From Acidobacteria bacterium 13_1_20CM_3_53_8 (GTDB lineage: Bacteria; Acidobacteriota; Blastocatellia; Pyrinomonadales; Pyrinomonadaceae): a stretch of 50,227 nt of DNA. Both the position numbers and the translations under genes were made by a program. The stretch spans positions 1-50,227 of the forward strand of contig MNJR01000034.1 in the NCBI GenBank assembly GCA_001920415.1, written 5' to 3'. The notes under the pieces are model-generated. The model saw nothing but the letters and a program-made list of their open reading frames with translations. It had not been told where the DNA came from and searched no databases. Shown here in pieces: positions 25,347-32,629 of this stretch (position 1 is its first letter; every line of letters starts with the position of its first letter).

Positions 25347-25364
25347 TCTGCTTACCTTTTCCTT

Positions 25365-26057
25365 TCAGACCGTCTCGCCCTCACGCGCGCCACTTTGCCG
25401 AAGAAGAGCAGCGATCTCTTCATGCTTGTTCTCTGCGGCCATACGAAGAGGCGTTCGCCCATCTTCGCTCACTGCGTTAACCTCTGCGCCGTGCGACAGA
25501 AGAAGCTCTATCATCTGGATTGGGCAATGCGCTGCGGCTTGATGAAGCGGAGTCCAACCGCCCTCTTGCGCTACCCTAACATCCGCGCCGTGCGAGAGAA
25601 GAGATTTCGCCATAGCTAGAGCCGCATCGGCTTGCCTGTGCGCCACAGCGCTGTGAAGAGGTCGCACACGCATATGATTCCGCGACGTTGCGTTCACGTC
25701 CGCGCCTGCCTCAATCAGAAGATTCAAAATTCCAACTCGACCGAAGAAGGCAGCAAGTCCAAGAGGCGTGAATCCATCGGGCGAGTAAGAGTTCACGAGT
25801 TCATGATTCTCATGAAAAAGTTCTCGAACACGACTTTCGTTGCCAAGCGCCGCCGCAGAGAAGATGTCCAGTTCAGCGCCCTGCTCAATAAAAATCTCTG
25901 AAATCTCATTCCTGCCATAATACGTAGCAAGAAGCAGAGCCGGGATGCCGCTTTCGTCCTTCGCATTGACAAGAGACGAATCCGTTCCTATCAAACGCCT
26001 GACGCCATCGGCATCGCCCGCTCGTACCGCCGCCAGAATCTCGTCCGTAGCGCTCAT
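25365..26057 (-). CDS. Ankyrin-repeat protein
   Basis: 230 residues, five to six ankyrin repeats (DESGIPALLLATYYGRNE, SPDGFTPLGLAAFFGRVGIL, GWTPLHQAAAHCPIQM, EDGRTPLRMAAENKHEEI). No signal peptide or membrane segment, so cytosolic protein binding is expected. AAAGGA precedes the ATG at 26057. Partner unknown. Confidence 0.92.
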   Translation of the reverse strand: MSATDEILAAVRAGDADGVRRLIGTDSSLVNAKDESGIPALLLATYYGRNEISEIFIEQGAELDIFSAAALGNESRVRELFHENHELVNSYSPDGFTPLGLAAFFGRVGILNLLIEAGADVNATSRNHMRVRPLHSAVAHRQADAALAMAKSLLSHGADVRVAQEGGWTPLHQAAAHCPIQMIELLLSHGAEVNAVSEDGRTPLRMAAENKHEEIAALLRQSGAREGETV

Positions 26058-26171
26058 TGCTTTATTGATCCTTTCTGAAAGATGACTGATGAAAGATTTG
26101 CTATCGCTCGGTTAGTCTAAAATCAATCCAATGAACGGAGCGCACAGCATAACACGGCTGCGGAAAATTAA

Positions 26172-26200
26172 TTGACACAAACTTTCTTCTTCGTGATAAA
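26172..26200 (+). promoter_or_regulatory. Possible promoter of the CHAT gene
   Basis: TTGACA, 17-nt spacer, GATAAA. It would leave a leader of about 280 nt before the lipase/CHAT gene. The rest of 26058-26485 shows no gene. Confidence 0.4.
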
Positions 26201-26485
26201 GTGCGCGCGTTAACTGAATTGAAAACGGGGACTCGGCTTCACTGGACACGGCTCGCGCTCCAGACTTCGACCGTCAAGCTCACAAATAACGCTTTCGCGT
26301 CCTCAACCAATAGCATTTATACGACCGCTCATAATTTTTTCGGCAGCAATGTATGGCTAACCAGCACTTGCCTTAACATCCCCGAAACTTTCTGAAAGAG
26401 AGTTTTGTGAACCTGTTAAGAAGTCAATCGGAGAAGACGGAAACATTTCAGCATTAAAAGCCATATAGAGATGGAGGCTTGGCCA

Positions 26486-29400
26486 ATGGCAAACGCGCAA
26501 CAGGAAAAAATCGCACGGATGGAGTGGGACGATCTCGAGAAGAGGCTGCAAAGTCCTACGCGCGGCACGGCACGCGCAGACACGAGCGAAGATGCCATGC
26601 GCCAGTATTTCGGCGATGAGGAGTTCGAGTATCTACGACAGCTCGCAGACCACGCGCAGGCTATGCGAACTCGCGCGGGCGTTCTAGGCAGTGTGATTCT
26701 TCTGCCGGGAATAATGGGAACGAACCTTGAGTCTATAGAAGGAGGCGGCGACCGCGATCTCGTCTGGGTGAATATTTTCAGGCTGGCGTGGGGTCAGGCC
26801 GAGCGGCTGAAATTGACTGCGGACGGAAAGCGCGAAGCGAACGCAGGAATCAAGATATTTCCGAGCGTGATTGATAAAAGAACCTATGCGCGCGCGCTTG
26901 TTTATCTGGGCGCGCGTTGGCGCGTGCTTCCATTTCCGTTCGACTGGCGCAAAGACATTGATGCATCTGCGGACGCGCTCGCGGACTTCATCAAAGCGAA
27001 CTCGAACGGTCAGCCCGTTCATCTGGTTGCTCATTCAATGGGTGGGCTTGTCTGCCGCAACTTTATACGCAGGCACAAAGATGTCTGGGAGAAGATAGCG
27101 GACGATGAAGGCGCGCGCGGCGGAAGGCTTGTGATGTTGGGAACGCCAAACTACGGATCGTTCGCAATACCGCAGGCGATGAAGGGAACGGAAAAGCTTG
27201 TGCGCTGGTTGGAGAAGGCAGACATCAAGCACGACATGAATGGGCTGCTCGCAATCCTCAATTCATTCGTGGGCAGCTACCAGATGCTGCCCGCGCCTGA
27301 CAAAATTCCAGAATCAGCGCAGGTAATCTATCGCGCTGAAAATTGGAGAGAGCCTACGGTCTCCGCTATTCATCTCAAGCGCGCTATGGATTTTCATGCG
27401 CAGCTAAGCGAAGAGGAAACGGTCAGCCCTGAGCGTATGGTTTACATAGCTGGCTGCAACCGCGAGACGCTGACGGGGCTGAAGATGGTCGCGCCGGGCG
27501 AGTTCGATTACACATCGAATTTTAACGGCGACGGGCGCGTCCCCTTCGAGCTTGGAATTCTGCCCAATGTGAGAACTTACTACGTTGACGAAGCGCACGG
27601 CGATCTTCCTAGAAATGAACTTGTGCTAACGGCAGTTGACGAAATTCTTTCGACAGGACTCACCAACACGCTCGCTGCAAGCCCTCCAGTTTTGCGCGCG
27701 CTCAAGCCGGGCGCAGTGCGCGCGCGCCACACTGTAGCAGACCAGCAACTTGGCAACGAGGTCGAAAGAATTGCGCAAGAATCTAGAGAGCGAAGAGCAG
27801 ACCCCGAAGAGGAGCGTGTTGCTGAAGAGCTAATCATGCAGGCTACGCAGGGGCAGGATCAAAAGACAGAGCATGCTGCGGTTCTGGAAAAGGGACGCAA
27901 GACGCGCGAGAGGAAGAAGGCAAGACGCAAGCTACAGATAAGAGTCGTGCTGGGCGACATCGCCAGAGTGGCCGCGCCCGTCATAGTCTGCGGCCATTAC
28001 AAAGGCGTCGCGCCAAAACGCGCAGAAGCTTCATTAGACAAAGCGCTGCACTACTGGATAAGCAGAGCCAACGAGCACGGAATGATAGGTGCTGATCTGG
28101 GGCAACTCTTCTTTATACCAGTTAACAGAAAACAGATAGCCGCGCGCGCAATTCTGCTTGCAGGCATGGGCGAAGAAGGCTCTTTCGGGCGCGATGATTT
28201 GCGCTACCTTATGCTGAACGTCACCTACGCGCTTTCCGTCCTGGACGTTGAAAGTTACGCGACCGTGTTGATGGGTTCGAGCCGCAACAACATGAGCATA
28301 GAGCGCGCGTTGCGAAGCTTGCTGTTCGGCATCTGCGATGCGCTCTCTCGCTTGCCTCGCAAGATAAGGCTGAAGACGCTGCTGCTTGTAGAGAAGGATA
28401 AGAGCAGGCATAAATGTATTGTTGATGCTCTCAAGAAGATTAAAGGAGACGAGTCAGCCGCGCAGTTAGATATAACCGTCAGAAGCGAGAAGCCTAAGAA
28501 TGCGATGGCGCGCGGCGGCGGGCCTGAGCGACCGTATGATTTAATGCCGGAAGATGAACAACGCGGCGTGAGAATTACAGTCGAGCGTGCTCAGACCGTA
28601 GAAGGCGGCGCTGTCAAAGATGTCTTTCGACTTTCAGCCATGACAGACTCTGCCGTCATCCCCGTGCGCGAAAGTAACGTTCAGCCTTTCTTCGTAGAAG
28701 GCATAGCAGATCATTTGATGGGCGCGCGCACCATCAAAGAGCAGGAGATGTTCGGCAAGCTCTTGTACAGTTATCTCATCCCGGAAGATTTCGGGCGCAT
28801 CATTGACAATGATACTCCGCTCACTCTGGTGCTAGACCGCAGCACAGCGTCTTTCCCTTGGGAGATGGCATGTTTTGGTGGAATAAACGGCAACGTCTTC
28901 TTCGGGCCTAGCCTTCAACTCGCGCGCCAGTTCCGAACTCTTCTCTCTTCATCGCCCGCCGTCGCACCTCCCTTGAATCGCCGCCTGCGCGTGCTGGTGA
29001 TAGCAGACCCTGCGCCGGAGCCTCAGTACCAACTCGCTGGCGCGCGGCTGGAAGGGCGCGAAGTGGTCAAAGTGTTTCAGAGTTTTAAGCGAAACAATGG
29101 CCTAGACATAGAAGTGGTGGATCGCATAGGCGCGGACGAATGCGATCCTGTTGAGTTGCTTGGCCTGATATTGAACGAAGAGTTCGACGTTGTGCACTTC
29201 GCAGGGCACGGCTACTTTGACGAGAAAGACCCGAATCTGGGCGGCTGGGTTTTCGGCAAAGACTGCTTCCTAACCCCTATGGAAATCTTCAAGGCGCGTA
29301 GAGTGCCGCGTCTTGTCTTCGCCAACGCATGTTATTCGTCTGTCATCAGGGAAGGGCAGCCGCTCTCAGCAGACGAGATGAACAAGCGGCTCGCAGGATT

Positions 29401-29644
29401 GGCCGAAAGTTTCTTCGAGCGCGGCGTACAGAACTACGTGGGCGCGGGCTGGCCTGTTGAAGACGACCCCGGCGTACTGATGGCTAAGACATTTTATGAA
29501 AACGCTCTCAAAGGCGAAACGCTCGGCGCATCGCTATCGGCTGCTCGAAGAGATGTCATGAAAAATTATATGACTTCGACCTGGGGCGCTTACCAACACT
29601 ACGGACAGGTCAACGCCGTGCTGGTGACGAAAGAGGAAGATTAA
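26486..29644 (+). CDS. Lipase-like / M17-N-like / CHAT fusion protein
   Basis: 1052 residues from the ATG at 26486, which has GGAGG nine nt upstream; an earlier ATG at 26471 overlaps that site. Domain 1 (about 65-390) is an LCAT/PGAP1-like alpha/beta hydrolase: VHLVAHSMGGLVCRN holds the nucleophile Ser (about 184), with a candidate Asp in FNGDGRVPFELG and His in DEAHGDLP. Domain 2 (about 480-680) resembles the N-terminal domain of M17 leucine aminopeptidases (PVIVCGHYKGVAPKRAE, LGQLFFIPVNRKQIAARAIL). Domain 3 (about 770-1040) is a CHAT caspase-like protease: VVHFAGHGYFD gives the His, VFANACYSS the Cys. No signal peptide. Such fusions may work in defence or regulated cell death (inference). 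A terminator follows. Confidence 0.9.
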   Translation: MANAQQEKIARMEWDDLEKRLQSPTRGTARADTSEDAMRQYFGDEEFEYLRQLADHAQAMRTRAGVLGSVILLPGIMGTNLESIEGGGDRDLVWVNIFRLAWGQAERLKLTADGKREANAGIKIFPSVIDKRTYARALVYLGARWRVLPFPFDWRKDIDASADALADFIKANSNGQPVHLVAHSMGGLVCRNFIRRHKDVWEKIADDEGARGGRLVMLGTPNYGSFAIPQAMKGTEKLVRWLEKADIKHDMNGLLAILNSFVGSYQMLPAPDKIPESAQVIYRAENWREPTVSAIHLKRAMDFHAQLSEEETVSPERMVYIAGCNRETLTGLKMVAPGEFDYTSNFNGDGRVPFELGILPNVRTYYVDEAHGDLPRNELVLTAVDEILSTGLTNTLAASPPVLRALKPGAVRARHTVADQQLGNEVERIAQESRERRADPEEERVAEELIMQATQGQDQKTEHAAVLEKGRKTRERKKARRKLQIRVVLGDIARVAAPVIVCGHYKGVAPKRAEASLDKALHYWISRANEHGMIGADLGQLFFIPVNRKQIAARAILLAGMGEEGSFGRDDLRYLMLNVTYALSVLDVESYATVLMGSSRNNMSIERALRSLLFGICDALSRLPRKIRLKTLLLVEKDKSRHKCIVDALKKIKGDESAAQLDITVRSEKPKNAMARGGGPERPYDLMPEDEQRGVRITVERAQTVEGGAVKDVFRLSAMTDSAVIPVRESNVQPFFVEGIADHLMGARTIKEQEMFGKLLYSYLIPEDFGRIIDNDTPLTLVLDRSTASFPWEMACFGGINGNVFFGPSLQLARQFRTLLSSSPAVAPPLNRRLRVLVIADPAPEPQYQLAGARLEGREVVKVFQSFKRNNGLDIEVVDRIGADECDPVELLGLILNEEFDVVHFAGHGYFDEKDPNLGGWVFGKDCFLTPMEIFKARRVPRLVFANACYSSVIREGQPLSADEMNKRLAGLAESFFERGVQNYVGAGWPVEDDPGVLMAKTFYENALKGETLGASLSAARRDVMKNYMTSTWGAYQHYGQVNAVLVTKEED

Positions 29645-29668
29645 CCTGACGTATAGTTGAGAAAGGAA

Positions 29669-29693
29669 AAGGCCACCTGTAACGGGTGGCCTT
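29669..29693. terminator. Rho-independent terminator
   Basis: AAGGCCACC-TGTAAC-GGGTGGCCTT hairpin (AAGGCCACC and GGGTGGCCTT arms) followed by TAACTTT; it ends the CHAT transcript and may serve the opposite strand too. Confidence 0.8.
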
Positions 29694-29703
29694 AACTTTA
29701 AGA

Positions 29704-29734
29704 GGGCGGCTAGTCGGACTTGAACCGACGACCT
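29704..29734 (-). pseudogene. Isolated tRNA 3' fragment
   Basis: Minus strand reads a T-arm (GTCGGTTCAAGTCCGAC) and an acceptor 3' strand TAGCCGCCC, but no matching 5' half occurs in the 1 kb upstream. The last codons of the nuclease gene run through it. Probable remnant of a tRNA gene split or displaced by the nuclease insertion, or an old attachment site. Confidence 0.65.
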
Positions 29735-30189
29735 AAAGAGCTAGATTGTGCAATCGGATTAGCGACTTCATAAGGTGCTGCCCATCGTATGCGCTTGACC
29801 ATCCCATTGCGTGGAGCATCTATTCGCAATCTACCTTCAAGAGCCACATCCTCAACGGGAACTAGATACAGCTTGCTATTGTCGGGACAGTAAACAGCAA
29901 AGATATCAGCACGTGTAGTATATCTTTTCTTATGGTGAGACCCGCGAGAACCGTTATGACTCCAAGCAGCAAAATGAACACAGCCCTGGCGCAGCCGTCC
30001 AGTCTTAACTTGAACTCTTAGTAATTTTGCTCCGTCATCCGCTACATAATCATAACTACAACCATTACCAAACGGGATTGAGACTTTGTAGCCAAGCTCC
30101 ATTAGTAAAGTTAACACCTTTGCCTCACTGATATTACCTACGTCTGTGGTTTGCTTTAAGAACCCAGAGTTGATACCGGCAGTAACCAT
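29710..30189 (-). CDS. PD-(D/E)XK homing-type endonuclease (I-SspI like)
   Basis: 159 residues; AGGAGG eight nt before the ATG. SEAKVLTLLMELGYKVSIPF, CSYDYVADDGAKLLRVQVKT give the E...D...Q-x-K arrangement of a PD-(D/E)XK nuclease, and YTTRADIFAVYCPDNSKLYL with RIRWAAPYE is typical of the group I intron-associated family related to I-Ssp6803I. Family members cut intron-less tRNA genes to spread. Its last eight codons (LGRRFKSD) are tRNA sequence, which places the gene against a tRNA 3' end; 5' half not found. It lies next to a tRNA-Arg that does carry a group I intron. Confidence 0.85.
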   Translation of the reverse strand: MVTAGINSGFLKQTTDVGNISEAKVLTLLMELGYKVSIPFGNGCSYDYVADDGAKLLRVQVKTGRLRQGCVHFAAWSHNGSRGSHHKKRYTTRADIFAVYCPDNSKLYLVPVEDVALEGRLRIDAPRNGMVKRIRWAAPYEVANPIAQSSSLGRRFKSD

Positions 30190-30281
30190 AATGATTCCCT
30201 CCTAATAAGAATCGCTGTTGAGAGGGTGATATAAGTTGAGGGTTCAGACAGGTCGCTTAACTTCTGGTGGATTTTGAGATG

Positions 30282-30356
30282 GGCGATAGGAGGGGCTTGA
30301 ACCCTCGACCTCCGATTCCACAGACCGGCGCTCTAACCAGCTGAGCTACTATCGCC
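30282..30356 (-). tRNA. tRNA-His (GTG)
   Basis: Minus strand GGCGATAGTAGCTCAG with anticodon loop CTGTGGA (GTG) and T-arm GAGGGTTCAAGCCCCTC. The acceptor pairs over eight bases with an encoded extra G at the 5' end opposite C73, the hallmark of tRNA-His. CCA is not encoded. Confidence 0.95.
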
Positions 30357-30437
30357 ATAAAACATGATCGCGGAAAGCATGATACTCAACAGAAATCCTA
30401 TATGACAAGTGAGCGAACTATGTTTTGAAATCACGAA

Positions 30438-30728
30438 TGCTCCCGGCACGACTCGAACGTGCGACCCTCTGCTTAGCCTACCACTCCAGGTTTCCCTGAC
30501 CTCGAAAGACGAGTTGTGGTCTGGACCATATCTTGGGCATTTCAGCCCGGATGCGTATGGCCTCTACGGATTCTTTAGGTAACTCTAAAGTTTCCTCGGT
30601 GTTGTCATGGAAGCCTCGCGGCTTCTTTAGAGATTCACCGATACAGCACCCTCCACTGTACGGATTACTTATTCTCCGCACAGGCTCCTAGTTGAAGGCA
30701 GATGCTCTATCCACTGAGCTACGGGAGC
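30438..30728 (-). tRNA. tRNA-Arg (TCT) interrupted by an intron
   Basis: 5' exon (30695-30728) GCTCCCGTAGCTCAGTGG through anticodon base T34; 3' exon (30438-30476) starts CTAAGCAGAGGG and ends CGGGAGC plus discriminator A. Joined, they give a 73-nt tRNA with acceptor GCTCCCG/CGGGAGC and anticodon loop CTTCTAA, i.e. TCT. The intron lies between anticodon bases 34 and 35. CCA is not encoded. Confidence 0.92.
30477..30694 (-). other. Group I intron in tRNA-Arg
   Basis: 218 nt, free of a convincing ORF. The 5' exon ends in T and the intron ends in G, as group I splicing requires. The 3' part holds AAGATATGGTCC (30523-30534), the S motif of the catalytic core (P7 region), with a possible partner GAGGCCATAC upstream, and the segment GGTCAGGGAAACCTGG before the 3' end looks like P9. 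Size suits subgroup IC3, as in other bacterial tRNA introns. P1 pairing with the exon could not be resolved by eye. Confidence 0.85.
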
Positions 30729-30884
30729 ATAATTTTCAAGTCAGAATGTTAACATGCGCGGCGCACTTTGAGTCAACTGTGCATGCGGAATCTAATGAGC
30801 AATCAAATGATGATTGAGATGAAGAAGGGAAGCGCGCTGGCTTCGTTAAGAAAAGTTTTGGATGGTTGAACTCGCCCAAAATGC

Positions 30885-30916
30885 AAAGACCGCCAACTTA
30901 GGGGATGGCGGTCTTT
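30885..30916. terminator. Rho-independent terminator
   Basis: AAAGACCGCCA and TGGCGGTCTTT arms with a 10-nt loop; it lies 29 nt downstream of the small gene at 30945 on the minus strand. Confidence 0.75.
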
Positions 30917-30944
30917 CAGTTTGGTAAAACTTGAACTTAAGGCT

Positions 30945-31193
30945 TTAGGCGGCGCGGCGGTCGTCAGCCGTTTCGGCGAATACACGTCGTCCGTTCAGCG
31001 CATCGTCAATGATCTCGCGCACTGCCGAAGTGTCCGGGTTAACGTCCATACGGTCGCAGGCGCGTAGGTGGCGGATGATGCCTTCTGTGGCTATGTCCAG
31101 GGCAGAGCCTGAGAGTTTAGAAAAACGGCGCGCCTGGATATGATCAATTCTCAAGAGCCGCTCCGATAGCGGCAGATGACGGTCAAAAATCAC
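30945..31193 (-). CDS. Small protein of unknown function
   Basis: 82 residues, GTG start with AAGGAG about 10 nt upstream. Charged and helical (IFDRHLPLSERLLRIDHIQA), no family recognised. A small palindrome GTGCTTTCGAGCAC sits just before the ribosome site, and a strong terminator follows, so it is a single-gene unit. The upstream gap 31194-31801 otherwise holds nothing recognised. Confidence 0.7.
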   Translation of the reverse strand: MIFDRHLPLSERLLRIDHIQARRFSKLSGSALDIATEGIIRHLRACDRMDVNPDTSAVREIIDDALNGRRVFAETADDRRAA

Positions 31194-31801
31194 TTTTTAT
31201 TTGCTCCTTCTGTGCTCGAAAGCACGGTCGAATAAACTTCCCCTCACGACCAATGCCCTCGATGAATGTTCGAGATATTTTAGATGTCAAGATTACGGTT
31301 TGGGATGCAGAATTGTTGCAATTCCCAAGCTATTTTGTACGGAACGACAGACCTGTACTCATCTATAGATTATAGCGAGGGCAAGCTGTGTCCTACAAAA
31401 CAGGCGATTGTACTTGAAACTTCTAAATTTTTCCAGATATTTTTTCGCGCGCTGTTTTAGAAAAGTCTGCACTGGACTAAAGATGGCCAGAGTCGGTCGT
31501 TTGAGTGCTCGCAGTGTTATTTTTGGCCAATATTTATGGGGTATTCAGTAACATCTAGCGAATTTTAAGATGGATATGGATTGGCTGAAGGAATCGCTGT
31601 GATTGATAGAAGGTTGAAAAGAAAGTTGCAGGATTTAAGACGGTTAACCGACGAGCTATGAAACAGAATAGGTAGAATTAAAGAGAGGGTTTCTTCCTGT
31701 TGCTTCCCATAGCGAAGCGCCGCCGGATTCACAGACGTCTTGTGTATGCGCTGGAATCAAAGGGCGGCGCTGCTGCTTTTATCGGTTATGATATAAACGG
31801 C

Positions 31802-32116
31802 CTATTTCTTAGGCAAAACCGTATCCTTCATGGATTTACCGACGCGGAACTTGAGCGTGGTTTTTGCAGGAATTTGAATGGTTTCGCCTGTTGCAGGGTT
31901 TCTCCCCTCGCGTGCTTTTCGCTCGGAACGAACGAGTTTTCCGAAGCCTGGGAGTACGAACTCGCCGTTCGTTGTAACTTCGTTGCTGGCTAAATTAGCC
32001 AGTTCATCGAAGAGTTCTTTTGCCTGTGACCGCTTCATACCGAATTTCTCGGCGAAGTGGTTCACAACTTCCGATTGAGTCATACGTCTTTTGCCGGTTG
32101 CCGCTTTGGTCGCCAT
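31802..32116 (-). CDS. hup: HU-family DNA-binding protein
   Basis: 104 residues, slightly longer than typical HU because of the N-terminal basic stretch ATKAATGKRRMTQSE. GEFVLPGFGKLVRSERKARE and GRNPATGETIQIPAKTTLKF are the classic DNA-binding arm and body of HU/IHF. It bends and compacts DNA as a nucleoid protein. GGAGG lies about 15 nt before the ATG. A promoter is visible upstream. Confidence 0.95.
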   Translation of the reverse strand: MATKAATGKRRMTQSEVVNHFAEKFGMKRSQAKELFDELANLASNEVTTNGEFVLPGFGKLVRSERKAREGRNPATGETIQIPAKTTLKFRVGKSMKDTVLPKK

Positions 32117-32178
32117 GGCGTGGTCTGATTACCTCCAGTGAGTCAGAGAAAATTTGAAAAAACTTACGGGAGAAACAT

Positions 32179-32207
32179 ATATCATACACAGGCTCGAAAG
32201 TCTGCAA
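32179..32207 (-). promoter_or_regulatory. Probable HU promoter
   Basis: Minus strand TTGCAG, 17-nt spacer, TGATAT; about 65-90 nt upstream of the HU start. The rest of the gap 32117-32629 shows no gene. Confidence 0.45.
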
Positions 32208-32629
32208 TAAATCGCCAAATTTTCAGCTTTTTTATCGAAAAACCGCACTTAAGAGTGGTTCTAAGGCGCGGAAAGTCGCTTGGGTTGAAGCGGCGGAGAT
32301 TGAATAACCCTTGTGCTCTGACCAAAAGCAAGAAGCTTTGGCGGGAGGTGAAGCCGTTTGAATAACTCTTATGAGAGAATTTGAAATTTCTATCCTCGTC
32401 TCCCAATCAAAGCTCCATATTGACTGAATTCCTGTCTCTCAACTTGACTGTTCCTTGCCCTCAATCTCGTAGAGTATCAGGAAGAGTGCCCACTTTTCCT
32501 AACAAAACTCGACAAAATGAGGTCTAGCCCTGTGCGGCATATGGCTTGCCAAAGCTTCGGCGGGCTGAAGTCTCGCCCGGACTGCGTGCGGCAGCAATCA
32601 ACTTCGCAAGACCTGAAGGAGTCTTACAA

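Noticed and set aside
26201-26395. 64-codon frame before the CHAT gene
   Set aside because: No ribosome site, unusual composition, and it lies in the probable leader.
30478-30681. 67-codon reading frame inside the tRNA-Arg region
   Set aside because: It lies wholly within the intron and 3' exon, has no ribosome site and is explained by the group I intron.
31700-31993. 97-codon plus-strand frame opposite HU
   Set aside because: Shadow of the HU gene; composition and conservation favour HU on the minus strand.
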